Assembly: GCF_025950235.1 (NCBI RefSeq)
Contig: NZ_JAPDDT010000009.1
Span: 62,001-126,000, forward strand
Length of the DNA: 64,000 nucleotides
From: Luteolibacter arcticus
GTDB lineage: Bacteria; Verrucomicrobiota; Verrucomicrobiia; Verrucomicrobiales; Akkermansiaceae
Direction: 5' to 3'
In this document: piece by piece, positions 24,745 to 33,493 of the stretch
How the letters are laid out: every line of letters starts with the position of its first letter
Numbering within the stretch: the first letter of the stretch is position 1
The notes under the pieces: model-generated
Database searches by the model: none
What the model saw: the letters and a program-made list of their open reading frames with translations, nothing else
Told to the model about the DNA's origin: nothing
Translations under genes and position numbers: made by a program

Positions 24745-25323
24745 ATGAGAATCTTCATTTCCACCTTCCTCCTCGGAGCTCTCCTTTCGTCCGCCGATGC
24801 GGGCGAATTCTCGCGGAAGGCACCCTTCGAGTCAGTCGAAGATTTCGTGGAAGCGGCGAAGGGATTTCAGCCCGCCGCCTCCGGGAGTGACCTGTCGGTG
24901 CTGTTTACCGTTCCCGAGTTGGGACAATCGGAAGACCCGCAGGACGGCAAACCGGTGCTCGCCAAGACCATCGAGTCTTGCGAGGCCGTGTGGGCGAACG
25001 ACTCCCACGCGCTGGTTTTCGTCAAAGCGCTCCCGCCCACCGAAGCAACCCGTTCGGTGACGGGCGTGCTTTTCCTGCTCCAACGGACCGGCGACTCGTG
25101 GCACATTTCGGACAGCCGCCAGTTCACCGCGACCGGCAAGGATGCCGGAATTTCCGCGAAGCTCACCGCGGCGACGGGCAGCGGCCCCGATCGCCTCGGC
25201 ACAGAAGGCTTTCCCCCGGTCGTAACCATCGCCGAGTCCCAGGGAGGACGGGGCTATTCCTACGATCTCAGTGCCTCCTACACGCTCCGGGCATCGAAAC
25301 TGGAGCGTCTCGACCTGAAATGA
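24745..25323 (+). CDS. Secreted protein of unknown function, 192 aa
   Basis: No family recognised. A signal peptide (MRIFISTFLLGALLSSADAG) is followed by a mature domain of mixed alpha/beta composition containing one Cys. It starts 6 bp after the second permease stop, so it may be the last gene of the exporter operon, for example an accessory periplasmic protein. The 106-bp gap after it probably holds the promoter of the sigma-factor operon. Confidence 0.75.
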   Translation: MRIFISTFLLGALLSSADAGEFSRKAPFESVEDFVEAAKGFQPAASGSDLSVLFTVPELGQSEDPQDGKPVLAKTIESCEAVWANDSHALVFVKALPPTEATRSVTGVLFLLQRTGDSWHISDSRQFTATGKDAGISAKLTAATGSGPDRLGTEGFPPVVTIAESQGGRGYSYDLSASYTLRASKLERLDLK

Positions 25324-25429
25324 GCCGAAACGGCAGGCGAAAGCAGCCCTGACCTCCCTCCCCCAGTCCCGGGGAATCCTGTTGCCAGCCCTAGCAGCCC
25401 CCGCCATCGTGCGGCGCGGCATTTTTCCG

Positions 25430-26104
25430 ATGAATTTCTTCCAGCGTCTCACGTCCAACCGCCTGCTGGGACCAGCCGACTCCGGCCGGGCAGCTTCCGG
25501 GATGCCGGGAGAACCTATGGAGGAGGCAGAGGACGAAGCCCTCGTGAAGCGCGCGCAAGCGGGCCACATGAAGGCCTACGACCTGCTGGTCACCCGGCAT
25601 CGAGGAAGAATTTACGCCATGATCCGCAATATGGTCAAAAACGAGACAGATGCCTGGGACCTCTCCCAAGAGGTCTTCATCAAGGCGTGGCAGGCCCTGC
25701 CGCGCTTCGAGGCCAAGGCACGCTTCTCGACCTGGCTCTACCGGATCGCTCACAACGCGGTCTACGACTTCACTCGCCGTCGCCGGCCAGAGGGGGGGGA
25801 CGAGATCAACGACGAGACTTTCGCCCGCGACCGCATCGATCCGGCCGCGGTGGCAACTCCCACAGAATCCCGCAGCCCGGACGACGCGCTGGCCGGCGAC
25901 GAACTCCGTGGTAAGATCGAAGCAGCCCTCGCCAAGCTTTCTCCTGAGCACCGCGAGGCAGTAATCCTGAAAGACGTGCAAGGTCTCGCGTATAAGGAAA
26001 TCGCCGACGTCATGGAATGCTCCCTGGGCACCGTGATGAGCCGACTCTTCTACGCCCGCCAAAAACTCCAAACCCTCCTGAAGGATGAATACGACTCCCG
26101 ATGA
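25430..26104 (+). CDS. ECF sigma factor, RpoE-like
   Basis: A 224-aa extracytoplasmic-function sigma factor. Region 2 holds YDLLVTRHRGRIYAMIRNMV, then DLSQEVFIKAWQALPRFEAK and FSTWLYRIAHNAVYDFTRRRR; region 4 has LSPEHREAVILKDVQGLAYKEIADVMECSLGTVMSRLFYAR. The ATG at 25430 is the best upstream start; the ATG at 25517 is an alternative that begins at the conserved core. It overlaps the anti-sigma-like gene by 20 bp. The operon continues with two DUF1573 genes and a periplasmic rhodanese, so envelope or redox stress is a reasonable guess for the signal. Confidence 0.93.
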   Translation: MNFFQRLTSNRLLGPADSGRAASGMPGEPMEEAEDEALVKRAQAGHMKAYDLLVTRHRGRIYAMIRNMVKNETDAWDLSQEVFIKAWQALPRFEAKARFSTWLYRIAHNAVYDFTRRRRPEGGDEINDETFARDRIDPAAVATPTESRSPDDALAGDELRGKIEAALAKLSPEHREAVILKDVQGLAYKEIADVMECSLGTVMSRLFYARQKLQTLLKDEYDSR

Positions 26105-26684
26105 AGAACGGCTCGCCCTCTGGGTGGAAGACGAACTCGACGCCGACGCGCTTGCCGCAGTGGACGCTTGGGCTGCCACGCAGCCGGAGTGGTTGGAGCG
26201 GCGCGAACAGGCACGGCAGATGAAGGCCCTCTTGAGGGGAACCCTGCCGGCCACCGAGGAGCCGCCCTACGCCGAATTTTTCAACGCCCGGATCGCCCGC
26301 GAGATCGGACGCGAAGCCGCGGCTGCCGCACCGGTTGCGCCCATGGTCCAGACGCCCGGAAAAACCTGGCGCTGGTTCCTTCCCGCGACCGCGGTGGCGG
26401 GGATGGTCCTTTGCTTCTGGGCTGGCACGCGAATCACGCCGCCAGCCGTCAATGTCGCTGCCCCGAACACCCTGGCTCCGGTATCCGTGGCGTCAGTGCC
26501 GGTCCTCTACACCCCGGAGAGAGGTGTGAAAGCCGACTATTTCGCCTCCGCGTCGGCCGACGCCATGGTCATCGTGCTCGATGGGGTGGCAGCCATCCCT
26601 GACAGCTTCGAAGTGCCCGATACTGCCGCCACCGGTCGGACTCCCGGCGAATCCACCGCCGACATCGATCCGCCGACCCGATGA
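26085..26684 (+). CDS. Putative membrane anti-sigma factor
   Basis: A 199-aa single-pass protein. The acidic N-terminal cytoplasmic segment (about 1-90) resembles anti-sigma domains in size and charge. A membrane helix lies near 99-118 (FLPATAVAGMVLCFWAGT) and the periplasmic tail is about 80 aa. The gene overlaps the sigma-factor gene by 20 bp, the usual arrangement for a cognate pair. No zinc-binding HxxxCxxC motif is visible, so it is not a ZAS-type anti-sigma factor. Confidence 0.8.
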   Translation: MNTTPDEERLALWVEDELDADALAAVDAWAATQPEWLERREQARQMKALLRGTLPATEEPPYAEFFNARIAREIGREAAAAAPVAPMVQTPGKTWRWFLPATAVAGMVLCFWAGTRITPPAVNVAAPNTLAPVSVASVPVLYTPERGVKADYFASASADAMVIVLDGVAAIPDSFEVPDTAATGRTPGESTADIDPPTR

Positions 26685-27187
26685 ATCGCCGCGATCTGAT
26701 TAGCCTTCTCTGGTTAGCCGGCTGCGGTCTTTCCGCTGCGCAGGCGGACCCGGGCAAGGACGTGATCGGCATGGTCACTGTAACCGTGTACCAGGGCACC
26801 AACGGCAATGCTTCCGCGGCCGGCCAACGGGCGAAGGCAGCGGACCCGGCAATCGTCAAGCGGCTCGCCGGTGAGCAGAAGCTGAAATTCACCCACTATC
26901 TGGAACTCGGCAAGGACACCAAGCCGCTGTTCCGGAGCTATGAGAACTGGGCCCAGCCGTTGCCGCCCAGCGACGAGATCCTGCTGCGCTTCGAGGCCCA
27001 GAGCATCTTGTCAAAGGAACGGCGTCGCCGCCTCGACATCGAATTGTGGCTGAGCCGTAAAAAGATTCTCAAAACGGACGCCGCCATGGAGCCCGGCAAG
27101 CCACTGCTGGTGCTGGGTCCGGAATGGCGCGGCGGGCGACTGATCATCGCCGCGGAACTTGCGCCGCCGCCTGCCAAGGGCAAGTAG
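26681..27187 (+). CDS. Secreted protein of unknown function in ECF operon, 168 aa
   Basis: No family recognised. A signal peptide (about 1-22, LISLLWLAGCGLSAAQA) is present. The Cys at 15 sits in a lipobox-like LAGC, so a lipoprotein is possible. The mature part is alpha/beta with many Lys and Arg. It overlaps the anti-sigma gene by ATGA and is followed 7 bp later by a DUF1573 gene, so it is part of the ECF operon. Confidence 0.75.
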   Translation: MNRRDLISLLWLAGCGLSAAQADPGKDVIGMVTVTVYQGTNGNASAAGQRAKAADPAIVKRLAGEQKLKFTHYLELGKDTKPLFRSYENWAQPLPPSDEILLRFEAQSILSKERRRRLDIELWLSRKKILKTDAAMEPGKPLLVLGPEWRGGRLIIAAELAPPPAKGK

Positions 27188-27194
27188 TCCCGCC

Positions 27195-27896
27195 ATGAGA
27201 GCCCTGTTGATCTGCTGGTTCGCCTGCTGCCTGCCGCTCGTCGCCGCTACTCTCAAGTTCGACGAGACCACGAAGGAGGTCACGATCGGAGATGACCAGA
27301 AGACCGCCACCGTCGACTTCCCCTTCAAGAACGGCAGCGCCAGCGACGTCGTGATCGAGAAACACGCCGCGGACTGCCCCTGTGCTGCCGTTGGCGTGAA
27401 GGACTCGAAGCTCGCTTACAAACCCGGCGAAAGCGGCACCATCCGCATCGTCTTCGACTTGGGAAAGGTTCCTGAGACCGTCGATAAATTCGTTTCGATC
27501 TATCTCAAGGGCGACCGGGAAGACCATCCTTCCATCAAGCTCACCACCCGCATCATCATTCCCGTTCTCGTGGAGCTTGAGCCCAAGTCAGTGATCTGGG
27601 AGGTGGGTGACAATCCGGAGCCGAAGACGGTCACGGTGACCATGAACGGCAGCGAGCCGATCAAGCTCCTTCCCCTGTCCGGCACCGATTCCCGGTTCAA
27701 GCGGGAGCAGAAAACGATCGTGGAGGGCAAGAAATACGAAATTGTCATTACGCCCCTCTCGACCGAAAAGCCCGGCATGGGCGTGCTCCAGGTCGAGACC
27801 GACGCCGCGTCCGACCGTCGTCCCTCCCGCCCGGTTTACATGCTCGTCCGCCAGCCCGCGCCCACGCCCGGCCAAGTCGCCCCTGCGGCAAAATGA
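27195..27896 (+). CDS. DUF1573-domain secreted protein, copy 1
   Basis: A 233-aa product with a signal peptide (LICWFACCLPLVAA) and an N-terminal DUF1573 Ig-like domain marked by FPFKNGS, DCPCAAVGVKDSKL and YKPGESGTIRI. A second beta-sandwich half follows. DUF1573 proteins are frequent in Bacteroidota and Verrucomicrobiota and have no established function. The product is paralogous over its whole length to the next gene, including the CPC motif and KKYEIVITP. It belongs to the ECF operon. Confidence 0.88.
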   Translation: MRALLICWFACCLPLVAATLKFDETTKEVTIGDDQKTATVDFPFKNGSASDVVIEKHAADCPCAAVGVKDSKLAYKPGESGTIRIVFDLGKVPETVDKFVSIYLKGDREDHPSIKLTTRIIIPVLVELEPKSVIWEVGDNPEPKTVTVTMNGSEPIKLLPLSGTDSRFKREQKTIVEGKKYEIVITPLSTEKPGMGVLQVETDAASDRRPSRPVYMLVRQPAPTPGQVAPAAK

Positions 27897-27964
27897 GGGC
27901 GATGGCCGCTTGATCAGCACCCCGGGGCTTGCGCCACGTCCATCCAAGCGCCAATAGTCCCGCC

Positions 27965-28669
27965 ATGAAAGTCCTGCTGATCTGCTGGCTCGCCGCCTGC
28001 CTGCCACTCGCGGCTGGCACGCTGAAGTTCGAAAAAACCAGGAAGGACGCCGTGGTCGAGAACGACCAGAAGACGGTCACCGTCGATTTCGACTTCAAGA
28101 ATGAAAGCGACAGCGACGCCTCGATCGAGAAATACGACGCGGGCTGCCCCTGCGCGACGGTCGGAGTGAAGGACTCGAAGATGACCTACAAGCCGGGCGA
28201 GACCGGCACCGTGCGGATTGCCTTCGATTTGGGGATGGTCCCGGGTACGATGGACAAGGCCGTTGCCATCTACATCAAGGGAGACGCCGCAAACCATCCT
28301 TCCGTCACCCTCACCAGCCATATCGTCGTTCCCGCCCTGGTGGAGGTGGAGCCAAAGTCCCTGATGTGGGATGTCGGCAGCAAGCCGGAGCCCAAGACCG
28401 TCACGGTGACGATGAAGCACACCGAGCCGATCAAGATCCTCTCGATGACCGGTGCCGATCCACGCTTCAAGCAAGAGCTCAAGACCATCGAGGAGGGCAA
28501 GAAATACGAGATCGTGATCACCCCGGCATCCACCGAAAAGGTCGGCATGGGCGTGGTTCATCTGGAAACCGACTGCAAGTTTGACCGCCACCGCTCCCAA
28601 AGGGTGTTCATGGTGGTCCGCCAGCCGCTGGCCAAGAAGGATTCAGCCGCGGCCGTGAAGGCACCATGA
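27965..28669 (+). CDS. DUF1573-domain secreted protein, copy 2
   Basis: A 234-aa protein with a signal peptide (LLICWLAACLPLAAG) and the same DUF1573 layout as its neighbour (FDFKNES, GCPCATVGVKDSKM, YKPGETGTVRI, KKYEIVITP). The gene and even its start context (TAGTCCCGCCATGA) are duplicated, so this is a tandem duplication. The 68-bp spacer contains a decayed reading frame of copy 1 type. Its stop overlaps the rhodanese start by ATGA. Confidence 0.88.
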   Translation: MKVLLICWLAACLPLAAGTLKFEKTRKDAVVENDQKTVTVDFDFKNESDSDASIEKYDAGCPCATVGVKDSKMTYKPGETGTVRIAFDLGMVPGTMDKAVAIYIKGDAANHPSVTLTSHIVVPALVEVEPKSLMWDVGSKPEPKTVTVTMKHTEPIKILSMTGADPRFKQELKTIEEGKKYEIVITPASTEKVGMGVVHLETDCKFDRHRSQRVFMVVRQPLAKKDSAAAVKAP

Positions 28670-29136
28670 GAACGGCAACCGAACTGGCCCTGGTGCTTGC
28701 CTGCGCCTCGCTCGCGGCGCTGGCCACTTGGAAAATCGCCGGGCCACCGTCACGGGCGGTGGTGTGCGATCCCGCCAAGATTGCCCCGGAGGAAATCTGT
28801 CTTGCCACCGTCCAAGCCGAGTGGCCGGCCGGTTCCTTCCTGTGGGTCGATGCGCGGCCTGCCGCGGAGTGGAAGCTCAATGGCATCGCGGGCTCGGTCC
28901 CGCTCACGCTCACCGGCGAGACCTCGTTCGACGAGCAGGTGGAGGCCTCGCTCGAAAAGCTGGGCACCGCCCAACGCGCGCTGGTCTATTGCGGCAGCGC
29001 TGGCTGCGGGACCAGCAAGGAAGTCGCGAAGCGGCTGAAAGGTCTCGGCTTCATCCCGGAAGTCCGTGCGCTCCACGGCGGCTGGGACGCCCTGAAGCAC
29101 GCCGGTCTGGTCAAGGATTCCAGTCCGGCGAATTGA
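28666..29136 (+). CDS. Periplasmic rhodanese-like protein
   Basis: A 156-aa single rhodanese domain behind an N-terminal signal or anchor helix (about 6-24). WVDARPAAEW is the CH2A-like block and YCGSAGCGTSKEVAKRL holds the active-site loop (first Cys near 106, second near 111). LHGGWDAL closes the fold. It is last in the ECF operon after two DUF1573 genes. A sulfur-transfer or disulfide-related role in the periplasm fits the Cys-Pro-Cys motifs of the neighbours, but that is inference. Its 3' end overlaps the convergent gene by 26 bp. Confidence 0.85.
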   Translation: MRTATELALVLACASLAALATWKIAGPPSRAVVCDPAKIAPEEICLATVQAEWPAGSFLWVDARPAAEWKLNGIAGSVPLTLTGETSFDEQVEASLEKLGTAQRALVYCGSAGCGTSKEVAKRLKGLGFIPEVRALHGGWDALKHAGLVKDSSPAN

Positions 29137-30346
29137 TATCGATCAGCTCGAGATAAGGCATCGTGGGATCCTCCTTGTGATTCCACTGGATGGTCACGGT
29201 GGCAGGCACGCGAATTCCCCAGCGGATCGGATAGTCCGGCTTCTCCACCATTTCGCGGAAGCGTGAGTGGTTCCCACAGTAGGAGCGGGCGGTTTCCTTG
29301 CCGAAATTGCTGGAGAGCAGTTTGAGCGTGAACTTGCGGTCGGCATTCGGGATGCCGTCCTCGTGGCAGCCTATCACCGGCTCCAGGATCACATGGAACC
29401 GCGCCGGGTCGTGGTTGTTCGGCTGCCGGGTGAAAGCCGCCAGCCGCCCGCCGACGAGATCGAGGAAGGCAGGCAAAAAGACCTTGGGCGGCTGATTGCC
29501 CCGCTGGCGAACCAGCACGGCGAAGTCGGTATTCGGCCGGCCCGCGACAAAGAAAGAGACCCGGTAAGGATAGTCGGTGAAGCCCTCCAGCGAGTTCTCC
29601 CGCGGCAAGTCCGAGAAGACCTGCGACACCTCGGCCAAGGGTCCTTTCAGAAGCGTTTTCTCCAACTCCTGAGCACTCGCTTCCGGTTCGACCATCTCCG
29701 CCCGGGTGGCGGCGTCCTTCGCCTTCAAAAAGGCGTCGAGCAGGTTGTTCGCGGCGACAGCGGGCGAGATCTCATCGACCGCTGACCCCTGTGTCGGAGG
29801 AGCCGGCGCTTCCTCGACCGTTATCTTGCTCTCCCCTCCACGACCTAGTGTGGGCGACGGGATCCTTGCCGCCGGTTGCTCGCCTCGCGATGCGATGACC
29901 AGTGGAGCCTCCGCATCCTTGAGCCTGCGCACCGGGCCATCGGGGTAATAGAAGTACAGCAGCAGATAAACCAGCACGCCGGCCGCGGCGATGAAGGAGG
30001 CCGGCAGTAGCGAATGGAATACTCTCCGCGGGCGTGAGCCGCGCGAAAGGTAAGTGACCTCGCGTGGCCTCAACCCATCGTCGGCAGTGGTGCGTTTCGG
30101 GGAGATCGGTGCAGGGTGACCGCGCTCCGGCAACTGTCGCGGCTCAGGCCGGATCTTCGGGCCTTCCGGAACCAGTGGCGCCTCGATTGCCACCGGTGGC
30201 TCGGGATCCTCTTCCGACTCCATCGGGGCGGTGATCGCCTCCCGGCATTTCGGACAAGGCCCCGACACTCCCGCCAATCGTGCCGGCACGTTCAGACGAA
30301 CCTGACAATGGGGGCAGTGGAAAATGATCGAGGCAGCAGGAACCAT
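29111..30346 (-). CDS. Zinc-ribbon, single-pass membrane protein, 411 aa
   Basis: No named family recognised. The N-terminus is a cytoplasmic zinc ribbon (C11-P-H-C14 and C31-P-K-C34, as in MJ0042-type fingers). A Pro-rich linker, one membrane helix near 113-132 (LLPASFIAAAGVLVYLLLYF) and a long extracytoplasmic part with a beta-rich C-terminal domain (about 230-400) follow. Proteins of this plan are common in Planctomycetes and Verrucomicrobiota. It is convergent with the rhodanese gene and upstream of nothing obvious; its start is 79 bp from the end of the pilT-type gene. Confidence 0.8.
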   Translation of the reverse strand: MVPAASIIFHCPHCQVRLNVPARLAGVSGPCPKCREAITAPMESEEDPEPPVAIEAPLVPEGPKIRPEPRQLPERGHPAPISPKRTTADDGLRPREVTYLSRGSRPRRVFHSLLPASFIAAAGVLVYLLLYFYYPDGPVRRLKDAEAPLVIASRGEQPAARIPSPTLGRGGESKITVEEAPAPPTQGSAVDEISPAVAANNLLDAFLKAKDAATRAEMVEPEASAQELEKTLLKGPLAEVSQVFSDLPRENSLEGFTDYPYRVSFFVAGRPNTDFAVLVRQRGNQPPKVFLPAFLDLVGGRLAAFTRQPNNHDPARFHVILEPVIGCHEDGIPNADRKFTLKLLSSNFGKETARSYCGNHSRFREMVEKPDYPIRWGIRVPATVTIQWNHKEDPTMPYLELIDINSPDWNP

Positions 30347-30425
30347 CAGGGAGGTGAGTATCCGACGTGCGGGACGCTACCGGAAGTGCCCGATAGCGTC
30401 AACGGTCGCCTGCCCCGCCGGGCAC

Positions 30426-31535
30426 TCAATGGTCCATCGGGCTCTCGCCGGAAGCATCGCCAAGGTGGGTAGACTTCTCGGGCAGGAACTTCTTGAAGCG
30501 CGATTTGTCGATCGCCTTCATGTAGGCTTCCTCGGGAGAAATTATGTTGGCCTGGAGCTTCTGCCAGATCGCCTCGTCCATGAACTGCATCCCCTCGCCC
30601 TTGCCGCCGGTGATGACGTCATAGAGCTTCTGGGTGGCACCTTCACGGATGATCGCGGCCACGGCCGGCGTCGCGAACATGATCTCGTGCACCGCCACGC
30701 GGCCCGGCTTGTCACTGCGCTTGCACAGGAGCTGCGCCAGCACCCCGCGCAGCGAGGCCGCGAGCATGGTGCGCACCTGCGACTGCTGGTCCGACGGGAA
30801 CACGTCGATGATACGGTCGACCGTCTTGCGCGCGTTGTTCGTGTGCAGGGTGCCGAACACCAGCAGGCCGGTCTCCGCAGCCGTTAGCGCCAGCGAGATC
30901 GTTTCGAGGTCGCGCATTTCGCCGACGAGCACGATGTCCGCATCCTCACGGAGCGCGGCACGCAGACCATCCGAGAAGGACGGTGTCTGGATCGGCACCT
31001 CGCGCTGCGTGATGATCGACTTCTTGTTGCGGTGCACGAACTCGATCGGCTCCTCAACGGTGATGATGTGCCGGTTGAAGTTGATGTTGATGTAGTCCAG
31101 CAGCGCGGCAAGCGTGGTGGACTTGCCGGATCCGGTCGGACCTGTCACCAGGACCAGGCCGGAACGGATGTGGCCGAACTGCTTCACCACCTCCGGCACG
31201 CCCAGCGACTCGAGCGACATGATCTCGGTGGGGATCAACCGGAAGACCGCGCCGAGGCCGTTGTTTTGCTTCAGATAGTTGCAGCGGAAGCGCGAGTCCT
31301 CGTCCATCGCGTAGGCGAAGTCGAGGTCACCGGTTTCGAGATACCTCTCGAAAGCCTTGGGGTCGCAGATTTCCTCAAGCATTTGCCTCAACTCCGGCCC
31401 ATGCATCACCGGCTGGTCGGGGATGGGGGTCACCGACCCGTGAACACGGGTTTTCGGCGGCTGGCCTTCGGCCAGGTGAAGGTCGGAACCCCGGTTGGCG
31501 ACGAGGTATTGGAAAAGCGTGTCGATGCGGGCCAT
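30426..31535 (-). CDS. pilT: Type IV pilus retraction ATPase PilT
   Basis: A 369-aa hexameric secretion-superfamily ATPase that depolymerises type IV pili for twitching. Walker A GPTGSGKST near 132-140, the Asp box ITVEEPIE, Walker B ALREDADIVLVGEMRDLETI and the His box TLHTNNA are all present, as is the N-terminal PAS-like domain (SDLHLAEGQPPKTRVHG). It lies 19 bp downstream of a second PilT-family gene. No pilin, PilB or PilQ gene is in the window. Confidence 0.93.
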   Translation of the reverse strand: MARIDTLFQYLVANRGSDLHLAEGQPPKTRVHGSVTPIPDQPVMHGPELRQMLEEICDPKAFERYLETGDLDFAYAMDEDSRFRCNYLKQNNGLGAVFRLIPTEIMSLESLGVPEVVKQFGHIRSGLVLVTGPTGSGKSTTLAALLDYININFNRHIITVEEPIEFVHRNKKSIITQREVPIQTPSFSDGLRAALREDADIVLVGEMRDLETISLALTAAETGLLVFGTLHTNNARKTVDRIIDVFPSDQQSQVRTMLAASLRGVLAQLLCKRSDKPGRVAVHEIMFATPAVAAIIREGATQKLYDVITGGKGEGMQFMDEAIWQKLQANIISPEEAYMKAIDKSRFKKFLPEKSTHLGDASGESPMDH

Positions 31536-31554
31536 GGGAATTTTCCGGTCGAAA

Positions 31555-32640
31555 TCAGGATTGGAAGAAAGTGCGCATCTGGATCTTGTCCTCGCTGCGG
31601 AAGAGCGCTTCTTCCTGCGTGATCAACCCCTTGATGTAGAGTTTGCGGAGGGACTCGTCCATGGTGATCATGCCGACGTTCTTGCCGGTCTGCATGATGC
31701 CCGGGAGCATGAAGGTCTTGCCGTCGCGGATGGTCGCGGAGACGGCGGCGGTGTTGACCAGAAGCTCGAGCGCCATCACCCGTCCATTGCCATCGGCGCG
31801 CGGAACGAGCTGTTGGGATAGGACGCCGCGCAGCGACTCCGAGACCATGATGCGGATCTGTTCGCGCTGATCGACCGGGAACACGTCGAGCACACGGTCA
31901 AGGGTCCGGGGTGCGTTACCGGTGTGGAGCGTGCCGAGCACCAAGTGACCGGTCTCCGCCGCGGTGAGCGCCAGCGAGATCGTCTCGAGGTCGCGCATTT
32001 CACCCACCATGATCACGTCCGGATCTTCCCGCAAAGCACCACGCAGGGCTTTGGCGAACGACTCGGTATGGGTGTGCACCTCGCGTTGGTTGACGTGGCA
32101 GCCCTTCGATTCGAAGACATACTCGATCGGGTCTTCCAGCGTCAGGATGTGGTCCTCGCGGTCCCTATTGATGAAGTCGACGAGCGCCGCGAGCGTCGTC
32201 GATTTGCCGGAGCCGACGGCACCGGTGACGAGAATCAGGCCGTTGTGATAGCGGGTCAGCGGCGTCAAGTGCTCCACGGGGAGATTGATCTCCTCCATCG
32301 TCTTGAGCTGCGTGTTGATGATCCGGAAAACCATGTCGTAGCCGAGGCGCTGCTTGACCACGGAAGCGCGGAAGCGGCCCTCGGGATTCGAGTAGGCGAA
32401 GTCGACGTCACCCTTCTCCTGGAGGCGGTTCCATTCCTTGTCTCCGAGGAAAGAGCGGGCAAGGCGCTCGGTCTCCTCCGCGGCGAGCGGCTCGTGGTCA
32501 TGCCAGATCGGCAGGAGCTGGCCGAACCGGCGCCACGCCGGCGGGAAAGCGGTTGCAAGGTGAACGTCGGAACAATCGTATTGCCGGCCCAGCCGGAGGT
32601 ATTCATCGACGTGATCTAGGACGCGGTGTTCGGACGACAT
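31555..32640 (-). CDS. PilT/PilU-family ATPase, second paralogue
   Basis: A 361-aa paralogue of the downstream PilT. It keeps the core motifs (TGAVGSGKST as Walker A, LTLEDPIEYVF, LREDPDVIMVGEMRDLETI, TLHTGNA), but the N-terminal domain is diverged. Pairing with pilT suggests a PilU-like accessory retraction motor. The Walker A third residue is Val rather than Pro or Thr, which is tolerated in the family. It is first in the two-gene operon. Confidence 0.88.
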   Translation of the reverse strand: MSSEHRVLDHVDEYLRLGRQYDCSDVHLATAFPPAWRRFGQLLPIWHDHEPLAAEETERLARSFLGDKEWNRLQEKGDVDFAYSNPEGRFRASVVKQRLGYDMVFRIINTQLKTMEEINLPVEHLTPLTRYHNGLILVTGAVGSGKSTTLAALVDFINRDREDHILTLEDPIEYVFESKGCHVNQREVHTHTESFAKALRGALREDPDVIMVGEMRDLETISLALTAAETGHLVLGTLHTGNAPRTLDRVLDVFPVDQREQIRIMVSESLRGVLSQQLVPRADGNGRVMALELLVNTAAVSATIRDGKTFMLPGIMQTGKNVGMITMDESLRKLYIKGLITQEEALFRSEDKIQMRTFFQS

Positions 32641-32699
32641 GCGGGCTTGGGTTAGAGCGGGAAGATCCGGGGTTGGGAAGGGGGAATTCTGACTGTGAT

Positions 32700-33068
32700 T
32701 CAGCGCGACCGGACGTTGTCATTACCGGGTATCACAAAGCGCTTGCGGAGTTCATTCATGGCCCATGTCTGCAGGGCGGGACGGGCCAAAGTGAAGGCTC
32801 CGCCGATGGCCAGACTCCAGAGGCTACGGCGCACCACCTTTTCCGGCACGGGCTCGGACGACGACTTGCGGCCCTTGAACAGGAAACTCGCCAGCAGACC
32901 GGCACCCAGCGAGCCGCCGAACCAGGCCAGCGGCTTGGACATCACGGAATCCTTCACCCGCGCCGGAACATCCAGACGGTGACGCAGCACCGCAAACTCG
33001 TGCCCTACGGTGGTGCGAGAGGCGGCGATCCGGGCGATCAGGGCTTGTCTTTCAGGTTCAGCAGCCAT
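32700..33068 (-). CDS. Small membrane protein, YqjK-position gene, 122 aa
   Basis: I do not recognise the sequence. A basic N-terminal helix (about 1-45) precedes two possible membrane segments, near 48-64 (LAWFGGSLGAGLLASFLF) and 83-98. The gene overlaps the upstream holin-X-type gene by 31 bp and sits where YqjK sits in the enterobacterial yqjD-yqjE-yqjK set, with similar size. A role at the inner membrane beside YqjD/E-like proteins is inferred. Confidence 0.65.
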   Translation of the reverse strand: MAAEPERQALIARIAASRTTVGHEFAVLRHRLDVPARVKDSVMSKPLAWFGGSLGAGLLASFLFKGRKSSSEPVPEKVVRRSLWSLAIGGAFTLARPALQTWAMNELRKRFVIPGNDNVRSR

Positions 33069-33427
33069 TGGCGGTCCTTGAGCAGTTCAGCTTTGGAAAT
33101 CGAAAACATCGGCGGTGTCGGGCGGCGCAGCACCGCCACGATGATCCCCGCGATGACCAGATTCAGCACGGCGGCTCCAAGTGCGACGAAGTGCCACGGA
33201 AAGTCGCCCGCAGCGGCAACCCAGCCGATCAAGCCGGCCACACCAGCAAGCCAAGCGGTCATCGCACAGCCGGCGACGATCCCGGCCATCACGCCCTTCC
33301 GGGCTGCTTGCTGACCTGCCTCGCGGGACTCCAAGGCGAGAAGTTCCATCCGTGCGGAGACAAACTCCACGGCGGACTTTCGCCAGGATGAGGCCGGCCG
33401 GGCCTCGGGATCGGGGGCATCACTCAT
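33038..33427 (-). CDS. YqjE/holin-X-type membrane protein
   Basis: A 129-aa protein with two membrane helices (about 46-70 and 77-101), a cytoplasmic N-terminal amphipathic stretch (RMELLALESREAG) and a short C-terminal tail. The layout and the RxELLxLE motif match YqjE and the Actinobacterial holin-X (PF07332) family. Despite the name there is no phage context. It lies downstream of a YqjD/ElaB-like gene, as in Proteobacteria, so the set may act on the inner membrane in stationary phase or stress. Confidence 0.75.
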   Translation of the reverse strand: MSDAPDPEARPASSWRKSAVEFVSARMELLALESREAGQQAARKGVMAGIVAGCAMTAWLAGVAGLIGWVAAAGDFPWHFVALGAAVLNLVIAGIIVAVLRRPTPPMFSISKAELLKDRQWLLNLKDKP

Positions 33428-33493
33428 GAGATCAAAGGGCCGCGGCCGCGCCTGCGGTCAGGCGCGCTCCGCGGCAGAGGGCAGCACCGGGTT

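Noticed and set aside
33038-33427. Phage holin, possible prophage remnant
   Set aside because: The holin-X label reflects YqjE-like family membership; no phage genes are nearby and the YqjD-like gene explains it.
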